Below, piece after piece: positions 14,942 through 23,401 of a DNA stretch of 37,194 bases. Numbering within the stretch: position 1 is the first letter of the stretch; each line of letters begins with the position of its first letter. The position numbers and the translations under genes are program-made. Under the pieces are notes generated by a model, which saw nothing but the letters and a program-made list of their open reading frames with translations, did not search any database and was not told where the DNA came from. Source of the DNA: Syntrophomonadaceae bacterium (GTDB lineage Bacteria > Bacillota > Syntrophomonadia > Syntrophomonadales > Syntrophomonadaceae); the NCBI GenBank assembly GCA_012520725.1, contig JAAYNQ010000061.1, positions 1 through 37,194 of the forward strand. Reading direction: 5' to 3'.

Positions 14942-15641
14942 TGCCAAAATTCTGGTAGTTGACGATGAAGCATATATAGTAGAATTAGTGAAGTTTAATT
15001 TGGAAAAAGAGGGTTATGAGGTTGTTGTAGCTCATGACGGTCTAAAAGCCTTGGATATGGTGCGAACTGAAGAACCGGATCTCATAATTCTGGATATCAT
15101 GCTTCCCCGCATGGATGGCTTGGAAGTATGCCGACTGGTTAAACAGGATCAGGCCTTAAAAGCTATACCCATTATTATGTTGACCGCCAAAGGAGAGGAA
15201 TTCGACACCATATTGGGATTGGAAATGGGGGCCGACGATTATATTAAGAAACCCTTTAGTCCTAGAGAAATGATTGCTCGGGTAAATGCCCGTTTAAGAG
15301 CCTTAAGGATTTTAAAGGCTGAACGGGCGGTAGGACATAAGATCCACGTTTTTAAAGATCTGATTGTAGTACCGGAGAAATACGAAGTTTTTCTGGGGGA
15401 GAAAAAGCTGGAGCTAACCCCCAAGGAGTTTGAATTGCTGACTTTGATGCTGACCAACCCGGGAAAAGTATTTACCCGGGAACAATTGTTGGAAAAAGTA
15501 TGGGGTTATGAATACTCTGGAGATACCCGTACCGTTGATGTACATATACGCCACCTGCGGCAAAAATTGAGCGATGATTTCAGCTATCCTGATTATATTG
15601 AAACTGTACGCGGAGTAGGTTACAGATTTGCAGAAGAGTAG
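14934..15641 (+). CDS. OmpR/PhoB-family response regulator
   Basis: Two-component response regulator of 235 residues. In the receiver domain (1-120) the acidic pair is Asp 10/Asp 11, the phospho-acceptor Asp 54 (LDIMLPRMDG), the Thr in MLTAKG and the Lys in DDYIKKPFSP. The C-terminal winged helix (about 140-233) has LTPKEFELLTLM and RTVDVHIRHLRQKL. The GTG at 14934 is chosen because GGGGGCGA precedes it; the longer frame from 14907 lies inside pgeF. It overlaps pgeF by eight bases, and the kinase starts 21 bases after it. Overall resemblance is to PhoP/PhoB, but no pst, phoU or phosphate gene is nearby, so the signal is open. Confidence 0.93.
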   Translation: MANAKILVVDDEAYIVELVKFNLEKEGYEVVVAHDGLKALDMVRTEEPDLIILDIMLPRMDGLEVCRLVKQDQALKAIPIIMLTAKGEEFDTILGLEMGADDYIKKPFSPREMIARVNARLRALRILKAERAVGHKIHVFKDLIVVPEKYEVFLGEKKLELTPKEFELLTLMLTNPGKVFTREQLLEKVWGYEYSGDTRTVDVHIRHLRQKLSDDFSYPDYIETVRGVGYRFAEE

Positions 15642-15661
15642 CCGGACAAGTGGAGGGCATA

Positions 15662-16714
15662 ATGCATCTGGAAAAAGATTATCCTTCATCTAATCATTTA
15701 ACCATGGACGTTATTCTGTCCACCATGGCCGAAGGGGTTTTGGTCCTGGATAAGGATGCCTATATAATAAGGGCTAATCGAGCGGCCGAGAATATTTTCA
15801 TGCAAAGGGAAAAGGCATTGTTGTACCGTCCGCTACAGGATATATGCAGTAATCAAGATATCATCGCTTTAGCCTGTGAGGTACTGCATAAGGGTAAGGA
15901 GATTTTCCAGGAAATAAGCTTTTCTGCCCGGCAACTATACCGGGTTCATGGTGCACCAATAAAAGATAATCTGGCTGCTGTACAGGGAGCAGTAATAATA
16001 TTTTATGATGTAACTGAAGTACGGGATTTTGCTCAGATTAGATCCGAATTTGTAGGCAATGTATCACATGAATTGAGAACTCCCTTAACCTCCATTAAAG
16101 GTTTTGTAGAAACATTGCTGGATGGAGCTATGGAGAACAGTGCCATCTGTCGCAGGTTTTTGACCATCATTGACGCTGAAAGTGACCGGTTAAAACGTTT
16201 AATCGATGATTTATTAACCCTTTCCTCCTTGGAGTCCAATGAAAGAATACTCCACCTGGAGCCGGTTTGCATAGCCAGGTCTATGCGCAATGTGATGAAT
16301 ATTCTGGGTCCACAAATCAGCGAGAAAAACCTGCAGGTGGAATATATTTATTCCCGGTCTTTACCTTATATTAAAGCAGATGAAGATTTACTCAACCAGG
16401 TTTTGATCAACCTCCTGGATAATGCGGTGAAATATACCCCACGAGGGGGTAAGATTATTATCAGATCCAAACGCATTGATAGCCGGATGGTTACCACCTT
16501 TACCGATACCGGAATGGGTATTCCCCAGGAGAGCTTGATTCGGGTTTTTGAGAGATTTTATCGGGTTGACAAGGCTAGATCCAGAAGCCAGGGAGGTACC
16601 GGTTTAGGGCTGTCAATAGTAAAGCATATTGTAGAGTCCCACGGGGGAGAGGTGTTCGTTAACAGCGAGATCGGCAAGGGTTCTACTTTTGGCATATCTT
16701 TTCTGGTGATATAA
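15662..16714 (+). CDS. Soluble PAS-domain sensor histidine kinase (PhoR/WalK-like)
   Basis: Histidine kinase of 351 residues. An N-terminal PAS domain (about 15-120; VILSTMAEGVLVLDKD, RANRAAENIF) is followed by HisKA with phospho-acceptor His 136 (VSHELRTPLTS). The ATPase domain has an N box NLLDNAVKYTP, DTGMGIP and GTGLGLSIVKH. The start is the ATG after GGAGGGC. No membrane helix is present anywhere, whereas PhoR and WalK relatives have N-terminal membrane and extracytoplasmic parts. The protein should sense a cytoplasmic cue through PAS. The partner regulator lies directly upstream, and the pair sits inside the cell-division ylm cluster. Confidence 0.92.
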   Translation: MHLEKDYPSSNHLTMDVILSTMAEGVLVLDKDAYIIRANRAAENIFMQREKALLYRPLQDICSNQDIIALACEVLHKGKEIFQEISFSARQLYRVHGAPIKDNLAAVQGAVIIFYDVTEVRDFAQIRSEFVGNVSHELRTPLTSIKGFVETLLDGAMENSAICRRFLTIIDAESDRLKRLIDDLLTLSSLESNERILHLEPVCIARSMRNVMNILGPQISEKNLQVEYIYSRSLPYIKADEDLLNQVLINLLDNAVKYTPRGGKIIIRSKRIDSRMVTTFTDTGMGIPQESLIRVFERFYRVDKARSRSQGGTGLGLSIVKHIVESHGGEVFVNSEIGKGSTFGISFLVI

Positions 16715-16727
16715 AAATAATCGACCA

Positions 16728-16755
16728 TTGGCCAATTAAGATGGTTTAATATAGA
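16728..16755 (+). promoter_or_regulatory. Possible promoter before yggS-sepF
   Basis: TTGGCC (16728-16733) and TATAGA (16750-16755) are 16 bases apart, about 50 bases ahead of the yggS start. This would allow the division genes to be read apart from the two-component genes. It is a weak match, with no further support. Confidence 0.4.
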
Positions 16756-16804
16756 GGTATATATGAATTAATAATAGAAATGAGCAGATAAAAAGGTGAT
16801 ACAG

Positions 16805-17482
16805 GTGGGTTTGAAAGAAAATATTAAGGAAATTGAAAAGAGAATAGCACTTGCCGCAGCAAGAAGTGGGCGCCAAGCCTCTGAGATTACCCTGGTGGCA
16901 GTAAGCAAAACAGTAGACCCGGATAAGGTAAGAATGGCTTATGAGCTTGGCATAAGACACTTTGGCGAAAACCGGGTTCAGGAACTGCAGCGAAAAGTTG
17001 CAGAGCTGCCTGAAGCCTCCTGGCACATGATAGGTCGCTTACAGACTAACAAGGTTAAGGATGTGGTGGGACAGGTTAAGCTAATTCATTCTTTAGACCG
17101 GTGGAAATTGGCTGAAGAGCTTGAGAAGAGAGGGCTTAAGGCTGGAGTCCAGGTACCAGCTCTAATCGAGGTTAATATTTCGGGGGAAAAGCAGAAAGCT
17201 GGTTTCCCGGCCTCAGAGGTAAAGGAGGTACTGGAATCGGCGGCCCAGTTTAAATCTTTGCGGATTTATGGCCTAATGACTATGGCCCCCTTGACCGGGC
17301 AGGCAGAACTGAGCCGGCCTATATTCAGAGAGTTATACTCGATGCAACAGCAGCTAAGTAAGAACAGCTATACTAATGTTGAATTAAAGTACTTATCCAT
17401 GGGAATGTCGGATGATTTTGAAGTGGCCATTGAAGAAGGCGCCAATATAGTAAGAATTGGTACAGCTCTTTTTAAAGAATAA
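16805..17482 (+). CDS. PLP-homeostasis protein YggS (YlmE/PLPBP)
   Basis: Pyridoxal-phosphate-binding protein of the YggS/PROSC family, 226 residues, a single TIM-barrel domain. The PLP lysine lies in TLVAVSKTVDP. Further hallmarks are FGENRVQEL, HMIGRLQTNK, LIEVNISGEKQKAGF and the closing LSMGMSDDFEVAIEEGANIVRIGTALF (split here by family motif order). It acts in vitamin B6 and amino-acid homeostasis in the cytoplasm. The GTG at 16805 is preferred because AAGGTGAT lies five bases ahead; the GTG at 16796 has no ribosome site. It sits at the ylmE position, directly before sepF. Confidence 0.94.
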   Translation: MGLKENIKEIEKRIALAAARSGRQASEITLVAVSKTVDPDKVRMAYELGIRHFGENRVQELQRKVAELPEASWHMIGRLQTNKVKDVVGQVKLIHSLDRWKLAEELEKRGLKAGVQVPALIEVNISGEKQKAGFPASEVKEVLESAAQFKSLRIYGLMTMAPLTGQAELSRPIFRELYSMQQQLSKNSYTNVELKYLSMGMSDDFEVAIEEGANIVRIGTALFKE

Positions 17483-17506
17483 AGACAGAGTGGAGGGATA
17501 GAGACC

Positions 17507-17944
17507 ATGGGCAAAATGCATAATTTTTTGGTCTGGCTGGGTATTGCCGAGGAAGATGAACTGACTGAAGAGATAATAGAAATGCCTGTAAATAATAACC
17601 AGGAACAACAAAAGGGAACTGCCAATGTAGTGAGCATTCATACCAATAAGAGTCTAAGAGTTATTGTTTGTGAACCTCAGAGTTTTGAAGAGGTGGAATT
17701 GCTTACCGATCATTTGAAAAATCGAAAGCAGGTTATCATTAATTTCGAAAACACCCCCGAAGACCTCACCCGTAAAATATTTGACTTTATTAGTGGAGCT
17801 ACATATGCCCTGGAAGGTAACAGCCAGCAATTGGGAAAACATGTCTTTATGTTTGCTCCCAGCAATGTAGAAATTTCCAAAGATGCCCGCACTCTAATGA
17901 TGAGAAATAAATTTACCAAACCCTTTGGTGGGGGTGAACAATAG
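17507..17944 (+). CDS. sepF: Cell division protein SepF
   Basis: FtsZ-ring accessory and membrane-anchor protein, 145 residues. The N-terminal amphipathic helix is short (MGKMHNFLVWLGI) and is followed by an acidic, Asn/Gln-rich linker. The conserved SepF core starts about residue 50 and includes LRVIVCEPQSFEEV, VIINFENTPED and RKIFDFISGATYALEG, ending VFMFAPSNVEI. The length is normal. ATG start after GGAGGG. It is the ylmF gene of the Bacillus ylm cluster, and proC begins on its last base. Confidence 0.97.
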   Translation: MGKMHNFLVWLGIAEEDELTEEIIEMPVNNNQEQQKGTANVVSIHTNKSLRVIVCEPQSFEEVELLTDHLKNRKQVIINFENTPEDLTRKIFDFISGATYALEGNSQQLGKHVFMFAPSNVEISKDARTLMMRNKFTKPFGGGEQ

Positions 17945-18756
17945 TGCCAGGTTCAACCTTGGGCATAATTGGCTGCGGCAAAATGGCCTATGCCTTGATG
18001 CAGGGGATAAAGAGAGAGCAAGGGGGAAGCTTTGCTGCCATCTACTGTAATGACATTGATCCCCAGCGCCTGGATCTATTTAATCAGGAATTTGGGGCAT
18101 TAGCTGTATCTGGTCGGGAACTGGTAGATAAATCCGACCTGGTGGTCTTGGCGGTGAAGCCCCAGCAGGTATGGCAGGTCTTGGAAAAATTAGAAGGCAG
18201 TTGGAGAGACGGGACTCTCTTGGTTTCCATAGCTGCCGGCATCAAAACCGCTGACCTGGAGCGAGCTCTTAAAACCAGGCTGCCGGTGGTGCGGGTTATG
18301 CCCAATACCCCCTGTTTGATCGGGAGTGGGATTTGTGCAGTAGCTGCCGGTAGCCAGGCTAAGCCTCAGGAGCTGGAAAGGGTTCGTGATTTGCTGGCCA
18401 GTATGGGTAAAGCCTTAATCCTGGAAGAAAAGTACATGGATGCAGTAACAGCAGTGTCGGGTAGTGGCCCGGCCTATGCCTACCTGGTCTTGGAGGCTTT
18501 TATAAATGCCGCTATCAACGTCGGACTAGATGCCGCCCTGGCGAAAAAATTGGTAGTGGACACCTTTCGGGGTAGTATTGATATGGTAGAGCAGAGTGAG
18601 GAGCATCCAGCCCAGCTACGGGAGCAGGTTTGTTCCCCTGCTGGTACCACTATTGCTGGGGTGAGGCAATTGGAAGCCGGTGGACTGCGACGAGCTTTCT
18701 TCGATGCAGTTGAACAGGCTTATCTCAGGTCAATTGAATTAGGCCAGGTTAAATAG
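17944..18756 (+). CDS. proC: Pyrroline-5-carboxylate reductase
   Basis: Last enzyme of proline synthesis, reducing pyrroline-5-carboxylate with NAD(P)H. It has 270 residues. The Rossmann fingerprint is LGIIGCGKMAYALMQGI. Family motifs are VVLAVKPQQV, VRVMPNTPCLIGSG, AVSGSGPAYAYLVLEA and the C-terminal EQVCSPAGTTIAGVRQLE. A GTG start overlaps the sepF stop by one base, indicating coupling. proC next to sepF and yggT is a recurrent arrangement in clostridia. Confidence 0.97.
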   Translation: MPGSTLGIIGCGKMAYALMQGIKREQGGSFAAIYCNDIDPQRLDLFNQEFGALAVSGRELVDKSDLVVLAVKPQQVWQVLEKLEGSWRDGTLLVSIAAGIKTADLERALKTRLPVVRVMPNTPCLIGSGICAVAAGSQAKPQELERVRDLLASMGKALILEEKYMDAVTAVSGSGPAYAYLVLEAFINAAINVGLDAALAKKLVVDTFRGSIDMVEQSEEHPAQLREQVCSPAGTTIAGVRQLEAGGLRRAFFDAVEQAYLRSIELGQVK

Positions 18757-18769
18757 GAGGGGTATACCT

Positions 18770-19039
18770 TTGTTTACATATCAGTTAATACAAATAGTTA
18801 ACATTGCTTTTCAGGTTCTGATTTATTTGATTATAGCTCGCTGTATTTTATCTTTTATCAGGCATAATCCTTATAATCCCATTATCAAATTTATCTATGA
18901 TGTTACCGAACCCATTATGGCTCCTTTTAGGCGTCTCTTACCCATGGGCTACGGGATTGACTTTTCCCCCATATTGGCCGTTTTTGCCCTGGGTCTATTA
19001 AACAAGCTGCTGGTTCAACTAATTCTATTTATTTTTTAA
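18770..19039 (+). CDS. YggT/YlmG-family membrane protein
   Basis: Integral membrane protein of 89 residues in the YggT (YlmG) family, with two membrane helices. The family motif is visible as IARCILSFIRHNPYNPIIKFIYDVTEPIMAPFR in the loop (quoted motif core: ILSFIRHNPYNP, then TEPIMAPFRRLLP). A TTG start follows AGGAGGGG. Homologues are linked to division or osmotic stress and to chloroplast division in plants; the molecular role is unsettled. It lies between proC and the U32 gene, as ylmG lies before ylmH in Bacillus. Confidence 0.92.
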   Translation: MFTYQLIQIVNIAFQVLIYLIIARCILSFIRHNPYNPIIKFIYDVTEPIMAPFRRLLPMGYGIDFSPILAVFALGLLNKLLVQLILFIF

Positions 19040-19053
19040 TAAAGGAGTCAATT

Positions 19054-20964
19054 ATGGAAAACAAGTCTCAGATAGAACTGCTAGCCCCGGCTGGTAATTG
19101 GGAAGTATTGCAGGCCGTAGCCGAAGCGGGAGCGGATGCAGTATATGCAGGGGGCAAAAGGTTCAATATGCGCAGCCTCAGGCCGGATATGAATTTTAAC
19201 CAGGATGAATTGAAGTCAGCCTTGGATTATCTCCATGATAAAGGCAAAAGACTATATGTGACCCTTAACAACCTCTATTTTGATGAGGAACTGGATGGAC
19301 TTAAAGAATACATATCTTTCTTAGTGGGTATCGGAGTGGATGCTCTGATTATCCAGGATCTGGCACCAGCTCGGATTTGTAAGCAACTGGGACTAAATAT
19401 CCCACTGCATGTAAGCGTACAGGCCGGAATACTCAATATACCCGCAGTACAAAATTTAGAGCAAGATGGATTAGCCAGAGTCATACTATCCAAAAACACC
19501 TCCCTGGATGAAATAAAAGCCATCAAGGAAGCCAGCAGCATAGGAATAGAGTATTTCGCCCATGGAGATCTGTGTATCTCTCACACCGGGCAATGCTATA
19601 TGAGCGCTTTTGTCTCCGGGGAAAGTGGGAACCGGGGCCTTTGCATAAAACCCTGCCGGTGGGAGTACATACTCCATAAGGGAGAGCAAATTATAGGTAA
19701 AGGTCATCTACTGGCCAACAAGGACCTGTGCCTCTATCCGTATCTCTTGGAATTGTATAAAGCCGGGGTAAGTTCCTTCAAAATAGAGGGACGGATGCGC
19801 AGTGCTGAGTACCTGAGCCATTTGGTCAACATTTACCGTCAGGCTTTGGACCGGATAATAGAGGACTCCGACAAGTACCAGGTGGATCCTGAAGGGCTCA
19901 AAATTTTAGAGCACAGAAGAATTAGAGATTTTTGCGCCGGTAGCCTGTTTGGTAAACCTGCATCCGATTCAATAGGAGCCAGCGGGGAAAGGGAACCCCT
20001 CTTTATCACTCGTTCCATGCCTATCCATAAAGAAACAGCAGAGGACTATCAAAATTATACCCTTCAACCCCAGGGAAGCATTGAGGAGATTAGCGTTAAG
20101 ATCGGCCAGCTGGATGTCTTGCCGGCTCTGGCTGATAGTGGGGTTAATACCATTGTTCTGGGGTGTGAACCCATGCGCTACCCCCAAAAGAGCTGGGACG
20201 GAGCCAAAATTAACCAAGCCTTGGAGCTAGGGAGCACAATGGGTTTTAAAATGGTTCTGGAATCCCCTCGCATACTGAATAATAGCGATGTCATTGACTT
20301 TAAAGCTCTCTTGCGGGAAATAGAGCAGGATGCTGTTCATGCAGTAATAGCTAATGATCTGGGAGCCATTGAGATACTAAAGGAAATGGGATATAGAATA
20401 TGGGGAGGGTATGGGCTGAATGTTACCAACCAACTGGCGGCCGGCTTCTATGCCCTTCAAGGTTTGGAAAGAATAGCTGCTTCCCAGGAGTTGCCCTTTG
20501 CCCAGCTAAGAAATCTGGGTCAATCCCCTTGTGATATTGAGATTACGGTGCAGGGGCCATTGTGTGGTATAATCAGCGACTATTGTGTGATAATGGGCAA
20601 TCATGAGGCAGAAGAGTCGTGTAGAGCTTTTTGCACGACTGGTAAATATACCCTGAAGGATCCTAATGGGGAGCAGTATCAGGTGCGGGCAGACCTGAAG
20701 TGCCGCAATTATATCTATTATCCTCATGAATTATGCCTTTTTCCTTATTTACCCTGGATAGACTCCACTGGTCTAAAACATATTAGAATTGATGGGCAGT
20801 TCTACCCTGCTTCACTCTTAAGGGAAGTGGTAGAAATATATGGGGAGGCCTTGGAGGGATTGAAGCAAGGCTACTGGGATCAGGAAAGCAATTACCTGCG
20901 TCTATTGGAACGATTTCCAGAAGGTTTAAGCTCTTCGCCTACATTTATCAAAAAGGACGCATAA
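19054..20964 (+). CDS. U32-family protein (collagenase-like peptidase/RNA hydroxylase type)
   Basis: Protein of 636 residues. The N-terminal half is a U32 domain: ELLAPAGNWEVLQAVAEAGADAVYAG, VTLNNLYF, LIIQDLAP and the Cys-rich HGDLCISHTGQCYMS and GLCIKPCRW block. A long C-terminal region contains KVGQ-like and DUF3656-type parts, as in E. coli RlhA. Tested U32 proteins (RlhA, TrhP) hydroxylate rRNA or tRNA, so RNA modification is more likely than proteolysis. The length fits RlhA rather than the shorter TrhP. It sits between yggT and divIVA, where ylmH (S4 RNA-binding protein) stands in Bacillus. ATG start after AAAGGAG. Confidence 0.88.
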   Translation: MENKSQIELLAPAGNWEVLQAVAEAGADAVYAGGKRFNMRSLRPDMNFNQDELKSALDYLHDKGKRLYVTLNNLYFDEELDGLKEYISFLVGIGVDALIIQDLAPARICKQLGLNIPLHVSVQAGILNIPAVQNLEQDGLARVILSKNTSLDEIKAIKEASSIGIEYFAHGDLCISHTGQCYMSAFVSGESGNRGLCIKPCRWEYILHKGEQIIGKGHLLANKDLCLYPYLLELYKAGVSSFKIEGRMRSAEYLSHLVNIYRQALDRIIEDSDKYQVDPEGLKILEHRRIRDFCAGSLFGKPASDSIGASGEREPLFITRSMPIHKETAEDYQNYTLQPQGSIEEISVKIGQLDVLPALADSGVNTIVLGCEPMRYPQKSWDGAKINQALELGSTMGFKMVLESPRILNNSDVIDFKALLREIEQDAVHAVIANDLGAIEILKEMGYRIWGGYGLNVTNQLAAGFYALQGLERIAASQELPFAQLRNLGQSPCDIEITVQGPLCGIISDYCVIMGNHEAEESCRAFCTTGKYTLKDPNGEQYQVRADLKCRNYIYYPHELCLFPYLPWIDSTGLKHIRIDGQFYPASLLREVVEIYGEALEGLKQGYWDQESNYLRLLERFPEGLSSSPTFIKKDA

Positions 20965-21001
20965 CTAAGAGCTTTTTGATTTTATTAAGGGAGGGTTTTA
21001 A

Positions 21002-21508
21002 ATGATTACTGCGATGGAAATTAGAAAGCAACAATTCAGCCGGGGATTTCGCGGCTGGAAAGAAGATGAAGTGAAGCAATATTTAAACCAGATTGCAGTT
21101 GATTATGAAAACCTTTATAGTGAAAATTCTCGATTAAGAGAGGAAATTCAAAGGCTTGAATTTGAGCTAAAAAGATACCGTAACATGGAAGAGACTATGA
21201 ACAATAGCTTGATTCTGGCTCAGCAAACCGCCCAGGAGTATCAGAAAAATGCCCGCCTTGAAGCCCAGGCCATTTTGGATAGCGCGAAAAAACAGATAGC
21301 TGATTTATTGGCGGTATATCAAGACATTATCAAACGTATGAACCTCTTTAATTCAGAGATGAAGGTTCAGGTTAGTGGACAGAGGGATATGCTGGAAAAA
21401 AACCAGAAGAAGATTGACCAGCTTTCTGAATTCTTTTACTCTGCCGATATGAAAGAACTGTTGGAGAAACTAACCCAGGCTAGTTGGGGTGAAGGAAAGA
21501 ATGATTAA
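21002..21508 (+). CDS. divIVA: DivIVA-domain cell-pole/division protein
   Basis: Coiled-coil protein of 168 residues that marks curved membranes at poles and septa. The N-terminal lipid-binding domain is MITAMEIRKQQFSRGFRGWKEDEVKQYL (core: RKQQFSRGFRG), followed by a coiled coil from about 35 to 75 and a second helix up to 150. RBS GGGAGGG precedes the ATG. Order relative to sepF and yggT matches the Bacillus cluster. The last eight bases overlap the following DUF167 gene. Confidence 0.95.
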   Translation: MITAMEIRKQQFSRGFRGWKEDEVKQYLNQIAVDYENLYSENSRLREEIQRLEFELKRYRNMEETMNNSLILAQQTAQEYQKNARLEAQAILDSAKKQIADLLAVYQDIIKRMNLFNSEMKVQVSGQRDMLEKNQKKIDQLSEFFYSADMKELLEKLTQASWGEGKND

Positions 21509-21788
21509 TATAACTGAGATACCAGGTGGAGTTAGATTCGAGGTCAAGGTTCAGCCCCGCTCCTCGAAAAATCAGGTGGCTGGTGAGCAGGAAGGGGTTT
21601 TGAAAATCAAACTAACCGCTCCTCCAGTTGATGGAGAGGCCAACCAGGCTTTAATAGCTTATCTGTCCGATTGCTTTAAGGTACCAAAAAAAAATATCTC
21701 CCTGCTTAAAGGGGATAGCTCACGTCATAAACTGCTGGAAATTAAAGGAGTTGGACCCCAGGATATCATTAACCTCATCAAAGGCTAG
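21501..21788 (+). CDS. DUF167 (YggU) family protein
   Basis: Small protein of 95 residues of the DUF167/YggU family. The diagnostic motifs are VKVQPRSSKNQVAG, LKIKLTAPPVDGEANQALIAYL and LLKGDSSRHKLLEI. No activity is established for the family. The ATG at 21501 is chosen because GAAGGAAAG lies just ahead; it overlaps the divIVA stop by eight bases, indicating coupled translation. It ends this plus-strand run and is followed by palindromic repeats. Confidence 0.9.
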   Translation: MINITEIPGGVRFEVKVQPRSSKNQVAGEQEGVLKIKLTAPPVDGEANQALIAYLSDCFKVPKKNISLLKGDSSRHKLLEIKGVGPQDIINLIKG

Positions 21789-21793
21789 GGTAT

Positions 21794-21878
21794 CCGCCCC
21801 TACATAAACCACACCGGATACTCCCATATCAACGGTGTAAATCCGTAGGGGCGAGCTGCGCTCGCCCGCCGTCTAACG
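21794..21878. repeat. 85-bp intergenic repeat, copy 1 (hairpin family)
   Basis: This unit recurs 188 bases later with one mismatch. Near its end lies GTAGG followed by the hairpin GGGCGAGC-tgc-GCTCGCCC (21849-21867), an 8-bp stem with a 3-base loop. The reverse complement matches the repeats at 28221-28353, except for a compensatory stem change. Confidence 0.85.
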
Positions 21879-21981
21879 ATCGATAAACTCCATTGTAAGT
21901 GAGTAGGAGCAAGCTGTGGTCGCCCGCCTGGTTTCAGCCCCGACTCGAATACCGTAGCAAGCACGGGCTGGCGGTCGAAGA
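21879..21981. repeat. Degenerate members of the hairpin repeat family
   Basis: Between the two 85-bp copies are a decayed palindrome near 21903-21928 (GTAGGAGCAAGCTGTGGTC) and a variant hairpin GGCGGTC-gaa-GACCGCC starting near 21970, which runs into the CCCCTAC of copy 2. Together 21789-22115 is a 327-base gap with no gene, made almost wholly of this repeat family. The rest, 22067-22115, shows nothing recognisable. Confidence 0.6.
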
Positions 21982-22066
21982 CCGCCCCTACATAAACCAC
22001 ACCGGATACTCCCATATCAACGGTGCAAATCCGTAGGGGCGAGCTGCGCTCGCCCGCCGTCTAACG
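21982..22066. repeat. 85-bp intergenic repeat, copy 2 (hairpin family)
   Basis: Direct copy of 21794-21878 with a single T/C difference, including the same 19-base hairpin. Such near identity points to recent duplication or to gene-conversion-like exchange. Confidence 0.85.
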
Positions 22067-22115
22067 TATTTATTATCTAAAAGGGGAATAGTAGGCAATC
22101 GACAACCTAAATAGG

Positions 22116-23339
22116 CTAGTCTGCCCTGGGAAAGTTCTCTGATGGATTGCTTTCCCCGTTTCCGTTTTCATTTCCACCATTACCTTCCAGAGTATCCGGT
22201 CCCTCTTCTGGGGGCTGGTTTTCTTCAGCATGGTCTCCTTCTTCCGGCAGGGGATCCGAATCCTCTCCCTGCTCAGGATCCCCCTCTTGGGAATCGCCAT
22301 CTTCTCCAGTAGGGGAGAGGTCTTGAGGATCAAGATTTGCGCTATTATCGGGCGCAGCAGGGGGGTCAACTTTCAGCTGGGTTTTTACAGCTTTACTGGG
22401 CATATGGTTCAGGTTAGGCGGATCCTCCATAACTTCAAAGGATTCACCGCCAAATAGAGCATCAATCATTCCCGGAGTTTTTTCCTCATCAGCCTTCCAG
22501 TATGACGCTCCGTTGCCCGGGTCGGTGTAGGGGTAACCAGGCAGGGTTTGAGTAATAATACTGTCAGTGTTAAAATGGCGAGCTATACTGGCCAGGGTTC
22601 CCATTTCCTTAACCGGCAAATTAGTATTGACATTTTCCATCAATTTAGGGAGTAGCTCCGGTAGTTTCACAATGGTGCTGGTCTGTATCATTTCATCGGC
22701 CAGTGCTTTGATGAATTTGGCCTGGCGTTGAGTACGACCGATATCAGCAGTAGGTCCTCCCCGGTACCTTACATATCTTAAGGCATCCTCACCGTTTAAC
22801 AGCTGGGGGCCTTTGGATAGATTTATACGCAAAAGAGGGTCAGGATCAGGATGGTACATGTTACTTTCCACATCTATATGTACGCCCCCAAGTATATCAA
22901 CTATTTCAGCAAAACCATCAAAATTCGTTACCACGTAATACTTTAATTTTATATCCAGTAACTTACCTACCACCTGGCAGGCGGCTTCAGGACCCTGTAT
23001 ATAGTTGACACTGTTAATCTTGTCATAATGACCGGGTGATACCTCCACCCGGGTGTCGCGTGGAATCCAGACCATGGCCACTTTCTTGGTTTTTTTATCG
23101 ATACTGGCCACAATAATAGTGTCGCTGCGGGAATTCTCTTCATTTGATCGGGCGTCAATGCCCATGAATAAAATATTTAAGCGGCCAGTTACCACTATAT
23201 CCTGCATGGAAGTCACCATAAATCCATTATGAAAGCCTTTGCCCAGGAGCATTCCCATGGCAAAAGTTAATATGTACACCATCAGCACCAAAATAACCAT
23301 GCCCTTTTTGCTGATGTGCTTAGTCTTTTGCACTGTCAT
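22116..23339 (-). CDS. LCP-family (LytR-CpsA-Psr) cell-wall glycopolymer transferase
   Basis: Membrane-anchored enzyme of 407 residues that transfers lipid-linked glycopolymers such as teichoic acids or capsule to peptidoglycan. A short cytoplasmic N-terminus precedes a membrane helix at about 14-34. The LCP domain (about 52-290) keeps its Asp/Arg set: LFMGIDARS, SRSDTIIVAS, VWIPRDTRVEV, and RYRGGPTADIGRTQRQ. From about residue 310 to the end is a low-complexity tail rich in Asp, Glu, Pro and Gly, outside the cell and of unknown use. A strong promoter match lies at 23373-23401, and GGAGAAGAGG precedes the ATG. Confidence 0.93.
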   Translation of the reverse strand: MTVQKTKHISKKGMVILVLMVYILTFAMGMLLGKGFHNGFMVTSMQDIVVTGRLNILFMGIDARSNEENSRSDTIIVASIDKKTKKVAMVWIPRDTRVEVSPGHYDKINSVNYIQGPEAACQVVGKLLDIKLKYYVVTNFDGFAEIVDILGGVHIDVESNMYHPDPDPLLRINLSKGPQLLNGEDALRYVRYRGGPTADIGRTQRQAKFIKALADEMIQTSTIVKLPELLPKLMENVNTNLPVKEMGTLASIARHFNTDSIITQTLPGYPYTDPGNGASYWKADEEKTPGMIDALFGGESFEVMEDPPNLNHMPSKAVKTQLKVDPPAAPDNSANLDPQDLSPTGEDGDSQEGDPEQGEDSDPLPEEGDHAEENQPPEEGPDTLEGNGGNENGNGESNPSENFPRAD

Positions 23340-23372
23340 GACCTCTTCTCCATTAATATATAAATCGTGCTT

Positions 23373-23401
23373 ATTTTACCAATATGTAAGAAAACTGTCT
23401 A
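23373..23401 (-). promoter_or_regulatory. Sigma-A promoter of the LCP gene
   Basis: On the minus strand TAGACA (23401-23396) and TAAAAT (23378-23373) are 17 bases apart, each one mismatch from consensus. The -10 box is 33 bases ahead of the start codon. Confidence 0.65.

Noticed and set aside
21800-22015. Minus-strand frame through the 85-bp repeats
   Set aside because: It is translated intergenic palindromic repeat, not a gene.
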